64,000 nt of DNA, taken from positions 558,001 to 622,000 of the forward strand of contig JAPQWV010000328.1 in NCBI GenBank assembly GCA_027422505.1, read 5' to 3'. The translations under genes and the position numbers were made by a program. The notes beneath the pieces were generated by a model, which was not told the DNA's origin, did no database searches, and saw nothing but the letters and a program-made list of their open reading frames with translations. Shown here piece after piece: positions 22,641 to 33,578 of the stretch. The first letter of the stretch is position 1. Each line of letters starts with the position of its first letter. This DNA is from Craterostigma plantagineum (lineage: Eukaryota; Streptophyta; Magnoliopsida; Lamiales; Linderniaceae).

Positions 22641-23097
22641 CAGCAAGTCAAGATCATTCAACAGTCATTGTAGCAGTTCCCAATTCCATTCGGTCATTCG
22701 AGGGAACTCCACGCCGTGCTCATTACACAAGTTCGCCGACTCAAAAAGATAACCCGAAGGTAATATACCGAAGTAGAGGGAGGACGGGGACCTCGGTGCA
22801 TGCATCAACAGGTCTTAAATTGCGGCTCTGGGAGCATCCATCGTCATTTTCCCTATCAAAGATAACTATTATGCCAGGAGGACAGCTACTTTAACTTGAA
22901 CAAAGCAAAGTCGCCATCGCCTAAGAAGAGAAGCAAGCCATGGCAACTGAATAGGAAGGAGCGAGCAAGAAATATGACCGAACCATTACCACCTTAATCT
23001 CACGACAAGGAGCTGTCGGGATCTCATCTTAATGTCCTGTAGAACCTCATGCCGATATGCCACAACATGGAGGAGATCACGTCTAGCTGGGAGGCAT

Positions 23098-23330
23098 CTC
23101 GTGACGAAAAGGCTCTCAGCCGGATTTAGGGCCCTTTAAGTCGCATTCTCATTTATGTTATCAATACCTTTATAAGTGCATGCATCATATTAACAATCGC
23201 TATCATTTGAAGGGTTAAAAGCAAAGGGTCCATCATAGCAGGACATCCGAGGATGTTCGTTTGCCATGGCCTCGAAAGGTCTGAAGGTTGTCAAAAAGGA
23301 GTTTGGGGGATATGTGCCAACTAAAGGTAG
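23098..23330 (+). pseudogene. Tat-like gag zinc-knuckle segment (copy 3)
   Basis: It repeats the order of copy 1: a GGCTCTCAGCCGG word, a CATTCTCATTTAT word, then HHINNRYHLKG, CCATGGCCTCG, and GGYVPTKGR at about 23315. A further loose repeat of the last part (GSVPYKGRQ) sits at about 23619. All are frameshifted. The stretch 23340-24150 between this and RT is probably decayed gag/protease, but no protease motif is visible. Confidence 0.55.
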
Positions 23331-24151
23331 ACTACCCCCGCCTCCTCTCGATAAAGCCCAACTCCATTTGTGGGTCACACCCCTATCACCTTAGGAGCTC
23401 CAGGCAAAGGGGGATACCAATTTCCAACAGAGCCCAATATCGTGCGCCTGAAGATTCTAAGATTCCGAATCTTCGGAGGTCCTGGTATTTTGAACAGAAC
23501 AATAGCTATAACTCGAAGAAGGAGATGAAGAGACTTACCTAAGCGGATGCGTAGTGAGCTTGTTGGCCGCAGCTGTAGACATGACTCCAAATTTGCCGGA
23601 AAAAAAAGTTGGGGATCTGTGCCATATAAAGGCAGACAACCCCCACTTTGTTTAAAAAAAGGGAGAACAAGTCGGGGAAATTTCGGGAGACCAACAGAGC
23701 TCCCGACGATGTCATGCTCACGAAGTAAAGTCGATATCAAAAGAAAAGGAGGCCATCATGCAAGGAGCGGACGTAACGAGAAGAGGGGTACTCCAACTTA
23801 CAACAAGAGACAGAAAAAGAGCTTGTAGGACATTTCCAGAAAAATGCGGACCTATTCGCATTTTCTCTGAAAGTCATGTCCTAACGGCCTTATGTGGGAT
23901 CAAAAGGAAACCGTATTCCAAGGAAACAGGAAGTAAGGGAATAATAGAAGATGAAGGACCTTCCAGCTTAAAACCAGAACCGGAGGAGCTGATGGGAAGC
24001 CTACAATTAAAAAATGCAGACTTACTCACATTTTCTCCAAACTATATGACTGGAGTTTACTCGAATATCGTCACACATCATCCGACCAGGAAATCTACCC
24101 ATCAAACAGATGCTCCGGCCATGCAGAACTGAAGGAGCCTAGATCCTAAAG

Positions 24152-25300
24152 GAGGAGGTAGACAAGTCTTTCCAAGCTGGCCATATTCAAGAGATTCCGT
24201 TCCCTGCATGTGGGCCGACATCGTCCTGGTAAACAAGAGAAACGAAAAGTAGAGGATGTGCAGACCTCGACGAGATGTGTCCAAGGGATCCTTAATAGCA
24301 CCTCGAATGGATCAGCTGGTGGACTCCACCTCCAGGTGTCAGATCCTCAGTATAACTGACGCCTACCAGGGGATTAAGGAGGTTCGGAGGCTGATAGGTA
24401 GGTTGGCGGCTCTCAATCGATTTATCTCCCCAGCAAAGAAGAGTCCTCCATTCCTCAAGATGAGTTGGTGCTGTACTTCTGTGCGGAGGTTTATGCAATC
24501 AACTTTATGCTATTAAAGGAAGAAGGGACCTCCCACGAGCCCATCTATTTTCTCAGCAGGGTGTTGCTAGAACTTAAGATCAGATACCCCGAAATCAAGA
24601 AGGCCACGCTTGCGTAACGGGCGGATGATGAAAAGGGCTGTCAAGCTAGGGGAGTACAACGTAGAATTCGAACAATGAACAGCCGTCAAAGCTCAGCTCT
24701 CTTTGACTTTGTGCTGAAAATTTCAAAAAGATCACGGAAGCAGCGATAGAGTGCAAGGCAGATCGGCGACTTCTCAAAAGATCCAAATGCAAAGTTTAAT
24801 CCATGGCTTGGGATCACGGAGATGGGGGCAGGGGATGTCGTTTTATCCCAGATTCACGACTGGCGGTATAACAAATGAAGGGGAGTTATGATGGAATATG
24901 CGAAAAGGTAGAAGAGCTAACAACAGAGTTTTATTATTGTAAATCGTACAGGTCCCGAGAAGAAAGCCACAAAGCTGATTACTTGGCTAAAGTGGCAAGC
25001 TTGGGTTCGACCATCAAAGCGGATGGCGTTACCTATTTCATAGTAGAAAGGCAGGAAGTAGGGAGGCTCGTAGGAAGAACAAAAGGAGAAGACGATCGGA
25101 GGACCTCTACTCCGGAGGTCCCGAAGGACATGGAGCTGGAGGAAAAGGAAGGAAAGTGCTGCAGGTTCTGCCTAATCGATCGCCACCTGTTCCAAAAATC
25201 CGTAGTGCATGCATGCGCACGTGATTCTTCGAGAAGGAAGGGGAGACGATATTGGAGGAGATCCATAGGGGCGTGCAGAATATCGTACCTGATATAACTC
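24152..25300 (+). pseudogene. Tat-like reverse transcriptase and RNase H remnants
   Basis: RT and RNase H would make and process the cDNA. Readable pieces in order are EEVDK...AGHIQEIPFPA (24155), ADIVLVNKRN (24210), MDQLVDSTSRCQILS and TDAYQG (24307-24370), then directly EVRRLIGRLAALNRFIS (24385). The join means that the RT palm with its YxDD box was deleted. RNase H follows with GTSHEPIYFLSRVLLE (24525) and LGEYNVEFE (24648). A second RNase H-like piece reads KVEELTTEFYYCK then REESHKADYLAKVAS (24907-25005). Two RNase H segments fit the Tat lineage. No integrase was found. Confidence 0.75.
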
Positions 25301-25717
25301 CCAGACGAGAAGAATGATAAGGGTCGGCCTACATTAATTAGGAACACCAGGAAGCCAGTTAAAGATATGTCAACCACCAAAAAGATGGATCTCGAATCCA
25401 CGTGCCAACGGAGATCCCTGGAAGTGTGCATTCACCTTGCCCATTCAGCAAATTGGGTATCTGATATGCTATATGGTGTTCCTCAAAGAAAAACCAATGG
25501 TGAACCTCAGAAAACCGAGGAGGTCGTAGCTCCGTATAACTGCAAGAGCTCCGCCGACATCCGAGAGGACGTGTAAGGCAGCTCCGAACGACACGTAAAG
25601 ATCCTATATCATGGGATCTGTTAGCAGCCTTGCGCACAAACATGAGGAGTCAAGACCAATAAGCCTAACTCCTTACTAGTGTGGAAGTCCCTTGATACCA
25701 AGAACCTTCGGTCTGCA

Positions 25718-25830
25718 GTGCAAATGACACCAAGGACCTTAGGCTCTACGGCGTGAATGACACCAAGGACCTCGGGGTCTGCGGCGTGAATAACACTAAT
25801 GACCTTCGGGTCGGTGGCGTGAATGAGGCA
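25718..25830 (+). repeat. 33-bp tandem repeat
   Basis: Units beginning GTGAATGACACC start at 25753, 25786 and 25819, with a looser one at about 25718. The 33-bp period equals 11 codons. The minus strand reads VIHAADPEVLG-like repeats, but no wider ORF supports a protein. Confidence 0.75.
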
Positions 25831-25892
25831 TGTGTCCTTGTCGGAATATAAATATTTTATTATATATGAACGGTGCACTGAATAATATAACT

Positions 25893-26160
25893 GATGCCAA
25901 AGGTCGACGGACCTGTGGTGTACAAGACGTCAAAGATAATATATCTGCGATGTGATATGATGCTGAAGGCAACGGACCCAAGGTGTACCCGACATCAAAG
26001 ACTGATAGTCTGCGACGTGCGATGATACCAAAGGCCGACGGGCCGGCAGCATACTCGACATCAAAGATAATAAATCTACGACGTGATGATGACCATAACG
26101 GTGTACAAGATGTTATCGCTGACGGGCTGCGGTGTACAGGACAACAAAGGCTCTCAGTAA
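25893..26160 (+). repeat. About 65-bp tandem repeat
   Basis: Units starting GATGCCAAAGG, GATGCTGAAGG and GATACCAAAGG lie at 25893, 25959 and 26024. Each is followed by GACGG, GTGTAC and a GACATCAAAGA word. Further units decay towards 26160. It lies in the 3' non-coding region of the Tat-like element. Confidence 0.7.
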
Positions 26161-26559
26161 GCCCGCGACGTGAATGGTACCTAAAGCGAAGCTGGCGCTA
26201 TAACCAGGGTAAATTGATGAGGGGATCCCTGGAGTTATAATTTTTTAGACCTAAGTGTCTACTCAGATACGGAACTCGCTAAGGACAGAGAGCGTAGCGC
26301 AAAATGACACCTGAGGACAATGACGACGGTCATTACAACCGATGGCGTGAATTCGTACTTGGCTTACGAATTACTAAGCGCGCTAACGCTATAACTATGC
26401 CACGAACGATGTTTCCAGAAACATCCATCAGGTCCCGAAAGAATGCAAAGCACAAAAATACGGACATAAAATACATGAGAAAGGGAACTCGGATGAAACA
26501 TGCAAGCATGAGGAGTTAAGCTCCCCACACCATTATGTCTCGAAAGGAATAACGAAGTA

Positions 26560-27985
26560 TTTTTTACAGGCTATCACCATGATAAAAAAAGAGAGGTGCG
26601 TACAAATAGGATGTCCCAGGGAGCAAGAAGTAATGTACATCAGAACCTAAGGATCTCCTCAAAGGCTCGTAGTAGAGCTCCACCATCCGGTCCCTATCAG
26701 GTTCCTTCCAGACCCCAAGGACGACCGACGGAACGACGACTATATAACATAAGGAAAAAAGGCCCCAACGGAGACACATAAACACAGGGGAGTTAAGCTC
26801 CCTAGAACATTGCAGAAATATCGGGTAGGGCTCTTCGAGGAGATAAAGGTGACGTGCGAGAGGTCGGAGACATTGGCGCCGTAGCAAGCCAGACCGGAGG
26901 GTTCACGGGGACCTGCAGATCCCCGAGGAAACATTCGAGAGAAGAAGATCCTAAAGAGCAGACGTGGCTTTAGTTCCCGCGATCCAGCACTATGGCCTCC
27001 CCTAAAATAACGCCGCACTAATGGTACAAATTCCCTCAGAAAAGGGTAGTCCTTTAGGTACGCTTAGCGCCGGTCCACGGCTAGGTCCTCTAGGAACTCC
27101 TTTTCAGCACCATGGACGGGAGATGCTGTTCAGAGAAGCAGGTACCTTCAGCCTCCACCCGCACCAACTAGGCATCCCACTATTCCTTCTCCTTAGCGAA
27201 GGAGCTCCGCAGGTCCTCTCCGTACTGTTCCACGGCCAGGGCGTGCTCATGGCTCTCTTTGTTCCTGGGAGCCCCGCAGTTCCCTCTTGCGCTGCTCCAC
27301 TAACTCGGCACGTCACTCCTCTACCTTTTTGCAACTCGGATTCAATTTCCCGTGCTGCCTCCGATTTGCTACCAACAGCCTGGCCTAAGCTTGTTCCAAT
27401 TGGGTCCTCAACATTCAATTAACTAGCTCCAACTCCTGGATTGATGACTAGGCGGACGATACGGCAGCTACGTAACCCACCACCTGGAAGAGAAAGCAAA
27501 ACTTACGAAAGAACGCCATAATAGACCAGAGACAACGGAGGATCATGCCAATTGCTCTTCGTTCGCCTACGCAGGTCCCTATGAGATGGCCCCCGGATCA
27601 TATGGGAGCACCAAACGACTTATCATGATCAGCTTTCAAGCAATGTTCGGATGTCCACGGAAGCAGGGGGCTCGACCGCTGAGGTCCCTACAGATCCCGA
27701 AAGAGGCTCAGCACTTCGCCTCCTGGGGAAGAGTGAAGGAATTCCCTTTTTGCTTTTCCTTTCTAAACTTTTTGACGTGGTTGTTTTCCTTTAGACAGCC
27801 GAGGCAGGGCGGTGATGGAAGTTTCTTGAGCTCCCATAACAGGAGAAGGAACCAAGGGAACATCCTCCGTTCCTTCAGAAGGAGGAATCTCCTCAAGAAC
27901 GTCCCTAGCCACCAGGACATAAAGGAGCAATGGAGCTATAGAGGGTACGCTGAAGAACTTGGGAACTCGTTCCCTTCTCCACACT
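26560..27985 (-). pseudogene. Decayed antisense ORF of the Tat-like element (coiled-coil protein)
   Basis: On the strand opposite to gag-pol there is a protein-like reading in several frames. Its first part, from 27984, has EEIPPSEGTEDVPLVPSPV, then KSKKGIPSLFPRRR near 27750. A coiled-coil part at about 27415-27110 has RTQLEQA, EIESELQK, RAELVEQRKREL, EHALAVEQYGEDLRS and LVRVEAEG, broken by stops. The window 26887-26564 stays open for 107 codons (VWKEPDRDRMVELYYEPLR) but may be chance. Antisense extra ORFs after pol are known in some Tat-lineage elements (maize Grande, for example), which fits the position. The function is unknown. Confidence 0.5.
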
Positions 27986-28160
27986 GGTCAACGAAACATT
28001 CCATGAGGACGTCATACCTACGCCAAAACCCAAGACACTGACTGAACCTTAACCAATCACAACACGCGTCCCTTCAAGAAATAATCACGTTAGGACCATA
28101 AAGGGGTAAGGCCCATCTTACTATTTTACTCTAATTCACTTTTGTTCCAAAAGACAAACT

Positions 28161-28176
28161 AGAGTAGGGGAGTGGT
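28161..28176 (+). other. Polypurine tract of Tat-like element
   Basis: AGAGTAGGGGAGTGGT abuts the right LTR directly, as expected for the plus-strand primer of reverse transcription. Confidence 0.75.
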
Positions 28177-28922
28177 TGATATGGACTAAAATCAATGGGC
28201 TGAAAAAGAAAGATAAGAAGAGAGGCCGTCAGGCCCATTATAAAGGCAAAAGGGCTATGAGACAAAAGCTGTGACTGACGCGACTGAGGGGACAAAAGCT
28301 GTGACTGACGCGACAAAAGCTGTGCCTGAACAGCCCGCTTACACGTTATACGAGAGGGTGTTATCACCAAGGAATCCTAGGACCGTTGGGAGCTTCTATA
28401 AAAAGAGGACTTAGTGATTTTCACAAGGTATCATCATTCTTACACTTCTTCATACACGAAAAACCTCTCAGCTGTAGTGTTGTTTATTTTTTACATGTTC
28501 TTGTGAGAGAAAAAGGTGTTGTGAGTGTGTAAATTCCATAGGTGATAAAGAACACGTTGAATGCGCCCCGTGGATGTAGGATTCTAAAGAATCCGAACCA
28601 CGTAATCTCCTCTCTCTCTCTCTCCCTCTCTCTTTACGTCTTCATTATGCATCATCTACGTTATATCACATGCACAACTGGGTCTGCACTGTTCGCGGAC
28701 CTCCGCGGACCTCAAAATACCCATACCCTGTTACGTACCTTTCACGTCCCCAACATCCCAGCATGTCCACAATGTCCCAAACACGTCCCATAACATGTCC
28801 CATTCAGTTTCTTACCATAAGCACCTTACGCACGACCCAAAGCTTTGAGATATTAATCTTACCGCTATATAAATTTCCCCGAACGACTTATAAATTTCGT
28901 TGACTGTGATAGCCCCATATCA
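28177..28922 (+). repeat. 3' LTR of Tat-like element
   Basis: It starts TGATATGGACT, ends CCCCATATCA and is followed by TSD ATACC. TATA box TATAAAAAG is at 28397. It aligns over its full length with 15044-15777, including the CT microsatellite. Open frames inside are not coding. Confidence 0.9.
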
Positions 28923-28927
28923 ATACC

Positions 28928-29031
28928 AAACATACTTGGTATAATACAATTTAAGTCCTAATTTGAGGACAACTACAAATAAAGGCCCAAATTACAACGA
29001 TAACTAATAAAATCAATGCACAACTAAAACA
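28928..29031 (-). repeat. Copia A 5' LTR, outer part (approximate end)
   Basis: This is LTR sequence displaced by the Tat-like insertion. The outer end is not fixed: a candidate TGTTTTAG terminus on the minus strand ends at 29031, but no TSD or second LTR is available in the window to test it. Confidence 0.4.
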
Positions 29032-30273
29032 GATATTCTACAATACACACACATATGTCCCCTATGTCAAGCTGTGTACTTCCAAATGAACTGATTTCTT
29101 CGTTTGCATTCTTTCATGCGCTTCTCGGGATGACTCCGTCACGTTTTAGTAATCTTTCATAAAAATATTCATAATAGGGACCAGATAGGGGATTCTCGTG
29201 TGGCATTTTCGTTTTCAATTTTTCTTTGTTAATAGATCAATATATTTTTGTACTTTTAATTTTTCTTGTTTTATGTTTTCATTTGTTATTTATTATTTTG
29301 GACCTCTTCTTTCTGTTTTTTATTATTCATTCTAATGTATTTATTTTTCTCTTTATGTTTCATTTAATTTTAGTTTTACTTTTAATGTTTTTTATTATCT
29401 CTTTGTTTTTTTTTTAATTTATTATGTTTATTTAACTTTTATTCTCTCTTTATTTTTTTTAGTTTATTTAACTTTTATTAGTATTTTTAAGAATTTCCCC
29501 CTTTTTAATGGTAATATATGATTTTTCAGGTTTGGCCAATCACATGCCGACGCATCGTCAGATTAAAGGTCATACTAACTGATGAACTAACTTGGTTCAA
29601 AATAAACAACATCGAGAAATAAATTGTTCCGTGGACTCAATCGGACCATAGGGTAAACAATGAGACTATTTTGGGTTTTCTCCTTTAGTGATTCATTATG
29701 AATATTTTTATCAAGGATTACTAAAAGGTCCCTGCAAAGTTTACCATATAAAGTAATAAAATCTAAAGATAGCGCAACCTTAAAAGTAATGAAACTTCTG
29801 AAGAAAATTTAAATACATGCGCATTTCAAAAGACAAAGGAATAATCTTCCATATATATTCGGCCATCTCCCACCCACAACCCAAAAATGTAGTTTATTTT
29901 ACTAAAAAAGATAGGTGCTAGAGTGGTTATACTCCAACCTATTACCCAAACTAATCTTTGGTCTAACACATTAATTTTCTTTCTACAATAATTTAATATT
30001 CTATACATATACATACTTATAAGAAGTCTACAAATACAAAAAACATAACTTATATTACTAAATTTCTAATTATTAAAAGTTGAATATAATTAATAAAAGA
30101 TTGCATGCAAGTGTGTTTCAAACTTTTTTCTATTAAGTTTAGACATGTCTTTAAGTATTAAAATTATTAATATAACTTTATACAATAATTATTAAAAATT
30201 CAATTAATATAAGACAGGAACCAATGCATATTATTTTTATTTCAACTTTATTAACTTAAAAATGAAAAACTAT
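29032..30273. other. AT-rich DNA, nothing recognised
   Basis: A T-rich low-complexity stretch lies at 29220-29470, followed by AT-rich unique-looking DNA. I see no protein motif, LTR end or tandem repeat. It separates copia A from copia B and may be older, unidentified element sequence. Confidence 0.5.
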
Positions 30274-30351
30274 ACGTAGTAACGAAATGGTATTTTTAGT
30301 TGATATAAACATATTAATGTAACTGAAGTAAAATATGTGCCGGGGGGGGGT

Positions 30352-32015
30352 GTAAATCAGGCTATTAAAAACTCTTTCCTTCTTTGATAAAAATTGTTTG
30401 TGAAATGAGAGCATGGGAATTAAAAATGTGATGATGGTTATTCCTTTAAAAGGAGTTTCCTGGTCTTTTAAAATTTTTTGAGTAAAACCATGTGAGTGCA
30501 GTGAACTGAAAAGTAAAGAACACCATGATTTATAGAGGTTATATCCCCAAGTGGGGTTCAGTCCTCTCCTTGAGGTTTGCTTCACAAGAGTTTGATCAAT
30601 CCACTAATATGTTACCGTAGTTGTTTGCAGAAGTGATCGATCGCCCTTACACAACTGAGACCAAACGAACGCTAGTCCGCAGCTAGGATGCCGAATGCCG
30701 ACTTCCGTTCCACGTCGTTCCCTGAGAATCCCTATTCTCCGATTGGAAACAGCTCGCTCCCGAAGGTCAGTTGGATCTCAAATCCTCCCTTCACGAAAGG
30801 CACGCTTCGCTCTTGTCTACTTGTGAGGTTCTCACGCTCTCAGGTTAGGATGGTGGTTTTTGTATCTTAGGGTTCACTCAACCATCGTAAATAAAAGCTC
30901 AAAGCACTAACAGAGAATAATAATTCGCAAATCAAAAACTCTCGTCTTAGATCTGTGTTCTTGCTATTTCGAATGTTTGTTCGTTCGTTGCGTGCACTCG
31001 ATGTAGAAGTGTCGACTTATATAAACCTGTTAGCATCACACACTTCATATGGAATGTCAATCACAATTACCAGTTCAGCACATCATTCCATCATAACTAT
31101 CATGCCAAATTAAACTCCAAATATCACAACGGTCATATTCATTAATTTGCATGAAATCTTACTCTAAATACCTTTTCCTACCATATCGGCAAATCTCATC
31201 CATATTTGCACGTTGGTACTTACGAAAATACCATAAATAGTTCCACTCAGCATCTTAATAAATATTTAGCACATTAATCATGAACTTTCCATTCAAATAA
31301 ATATCAAAGTCGCATTGTGACAGAAGTCATGTTGACTCAAACATTTAAGATGCAATTTCAGTGATATGGGCATGATTCTTCCTAAAAATAGACAGATTCC
31401 AGTGGATGACGTATTTTCCATGTATAGCACATTATCCTTTCCATGTATAGTACAAATGCGAGATCTTAAACAGATAAGCACAAATTAAAATATATATTTA
31501 TCATATAATTTTATTTTAACATATCTTAAACGGATAAGCATGTATGTAATTATTTCCTAATCATATAATATCCATATTAACATATTCAAGGATATAGTCA
31601 TGATCACATTCCATATATAACTAGGTTCCAGCAGAAATATATTTACCATGTATATCATAATGATCCTTACTAAATTAACACGTGATCCCTACTCTAATTA
31701 ACATAGCAACATATTAAGGACTAATCACGTCATTTTACACAAGTAGCTTCAAGATCATAGTCAGTCATCATTCCATTTATGCATATTTTCCAAATATATG
31801 TTACAAATACAATGATATCATGACGGTGGAATCAATGATCACAGTGGAATCACATAAGTCACGTTGCAATGGAATCACAGTGCCAAAGTTCAATTCACAT
31901 AAATATAAGTACATGATACATACACATTTCGAATTGCTAAATGTAGTGCCTATCTCATCTTAAGTACATGGAATCATCAAAACTCAAATAGAGTGCCATA
32001 TCAAAAAGGTCAACA
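30352..32015 (-). repeat. 3' LTR of copia B (outer end approximate)
   Basis: On the minus strand it begins TGTTGACC right after the PPT at 32015. A TATA box is at 31017-31025. The transcribed part contains the Ser/Arg-coding-like block 30870-30640 and ends near a GATTTACA followed by a C10 run at 30342-30351. The first 255 bp are duplicated at 39309-39568. A few hundred bp are AT-rich with no ORF. Confidence 0.65.
31017..31025 (-). promoter_or_regulatory. TATA box of copia B LTR
   Basis: TTTATATAAG on the minus strand lies about 990 bp into the LTR. It is the only strong TATA box in this orientation. Confidence 0.5.
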
Positions 32016-32030
32016 TTCTCCTCCTTTTTG
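32016..32030 (-). other. Polypurine tract of copia B
   Basis: On the minus strand AAAAAGGAGGAGAA immediately precedes TGTTGACC. This is the standard copia 3' end arrangement. Confidence 0.8.
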
Positions 32031-32648
32031 ATGATGACATGTTACTAATATATAAGCATATCGAACATGTAGGCGTGCAGTGTAAGAGCCAATTTTAATC
32101 ATGGACAGAGCGTGAGAGATGTCAAGTTTCACCTAAAATGCTCATGCTCCCCCTATCTAAGTGCAGGTACTTCATGTCGAGATCAATAGCATGTTTACTA
32201 ATCAGTCAGGGATAAATGACAAATACCACACATAAGTTACCAGATTGTCACGATTTGCTCCCCCTGACTATGTGCAGATATGATGTATATCACATACAGG
32301 TTCCAGCACATCAGCACACATAAGTATCATGACTATTGTACTCCCGTTGACTTTGATATCAAAAAAACTTCCACAAAGCATAAGTCAGCACATTAAGATA
32401 GGAATTAGTTTTTAAGTCAAAGGCATAAAAGCACAAAAGCATAAAAGCATAGTCATAAGCATAGCAAGGTCTTATCCCAACAGCAGGGATCACACACAGG
32501 TACCCGTCTTATTACACATTCAGTTCATAATTCTCTCCCCCTTCAGCATCAAAAAGGGTGAGGACAAAACCTACTTAGACACTTAGACACGGAATTGCTA
32601 GATGCGGACCTGTAGAAAATAGAGGATGGGAAGAGAACACAGATCGTG

Positions 32649-33289
32649 CTAAAGGCTATCGAACTCGCTGTCAGACGAGGCGCGCTTCTTCAGTTTCTTC
32701 CCAAGCTTGGACAGCTTGCAAAGAATCTCAGTATTCTGGTGCTTGAGCTTGCCAACTTTCTTGAAGATGGCTGCGATATCAGTGCGAATGTCTGTGATCA
32801 CATCATCGTCATTTTGGCATTCATCAACAGGTTCCTCATCACAATCAGTCAGCTCAACTGCCTTAGCCTTGCCCTTACCAACGGGCGTCTTTTTCAGAGA
32901 GTGCATAATCGACTTCTTATCCTTAGCATTGAACCAATTAAGTAGCTTCTCATAGTAGATTCCCATGCGTTTGAGGGTCTTGAGATTGAACGCGTGCTGT
33001 CCTGTGTTCTCCCAACTAGGTGGCAGTGGAATTCCTGGGAGTGGGATCACGAATAGGGGTGGTTTCAGGCGGTGGTTAAGGCTGAGGAGAAGGTTCTTTT
33101 TGAACGATTTTGGCTTTCTTAGATGGTTTTGAAGACGTCACAGATTTGGTGAAGTCTTTGATTTAGAACGGGTGGATTTGGAAGGAGGCGACGAAGTCAG
33201 GATGGTGTTTCTTTCGTTGTTGGTTCTATTCGTTTCTTTCCAGCGTTGGAGCTTGCTTCGATTAGCTTAGTTCCGGTCGTTCTCACCAT
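32649..33289 (-). pseudogene. Copia B extra ORF downstream of pol
   Basis: A basic protein begins MVRTTGTKLIEASSNAGKK at 33289. It shifts frame near 33197 and is open again at 33050-32649, with PGIPLPPSWENTGQHAFNL, YYEKLLNWFNAKDKK and a C-terminal coiled-coil stretch (VGKLKHQNTEILCKLSKL). It lies between the end of pol (33579) and the PPT (32030), so it belongs to the element. Extra ORFs in this position are known in several plant copia groups, including the Sirevirus env-like ORF. I see no signal peptide or membrane helix, so I do not call it env. Its role is unknown. About 600 bp downstream (32031-32648) are non-coding. Confidence 0.55.
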
Positions 33290-33578
33290 GATTTTAGGAT
33301 TTTCAGAGGAAAAGTAAGAATGGGACGATGAGAGGTAAAAGATGAAGTAAATGTGAGAAAGATGGATTAGACGATTGATGGGACGTGAGGATTTAAAATT
33401 CAAAAGAAATCGTGTGAGAGAGAATAGGAAGTTTGGGCTCTTAAATCGAGACACTAAGAAGGGTTAGTTTGAAAAGATTTGAGGGTATCAGAAGTATAAT
33501 TTCCTAACTTGAGACTGAAGGTACTTTCTATGTAAGCCTGAGATATATAAGGCTGAAAGAAGGGTTTACCTTTTCTTA

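Larger units (their letters stand above)
15044..28922 (+). mobile_element. Tat-like Ty3/gypsy retrotransposon, interrupted
   Basis: TSD ATACC (15039-15043 and 28923-28927) brackets two LTRs of about 740 bp. A primer site follows the left LTR and a polypurine tract precedes the right LTR. Without the nested solo LTR it is about 9.95 kb. Inside are gag zinc-knuckle remnants, minisatellites, RT and RNase H remnants (24152-25300) whose wording (VDSTS, DAYQG, GRLAALNRFIS) matches the Tat lineage, and a decayed antisense ORF. No intact protein remains. The lineage is called from motifs by eye and not from a tree. Confidence 0.85.
9441..29031 (-). mobile_element. Copia A: Ty1/copia element, split and partly outside the window
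   Basis: Minus-strand order: 5' LTR (about 29031-28928 plus 15043-14873), PBS 14870, leader, gag from 13799 with a zinc knuckle, a long coiled-coil spacer, protease, GAG-pre-integrase, and the first half of integrase. It then stops at about 9441, where LINE-1 is inserted. The missing integrase half, RT, RNase H and 3' LTR should lie beyond the far end of LINE-1, outside the window. A 13.9-kb Tat-like element interrupts the 5' LTR. Copia D (54867 onwards) is the same family, judging by near-identical protease and coiled-coil segments. Confidence 0.82.

Noticed and set aside
25893..26160. CRISPR-like array
   Set aside because: Units are contiguous tandem repeats without unique spacers, in plant retrotransposon DNA.
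27021..27422. 133-codon plus-strand frame
   Set aside because: The opposite strand gives the coiled-coil reading typical of a protein, so this is its shadow.
30342..30351. G-run as a quadruplex regulatory site
   Set aside because: It is a single homopolymer run at an LTR end. C-runs are common at copia LTR ends, and length errors are likely.
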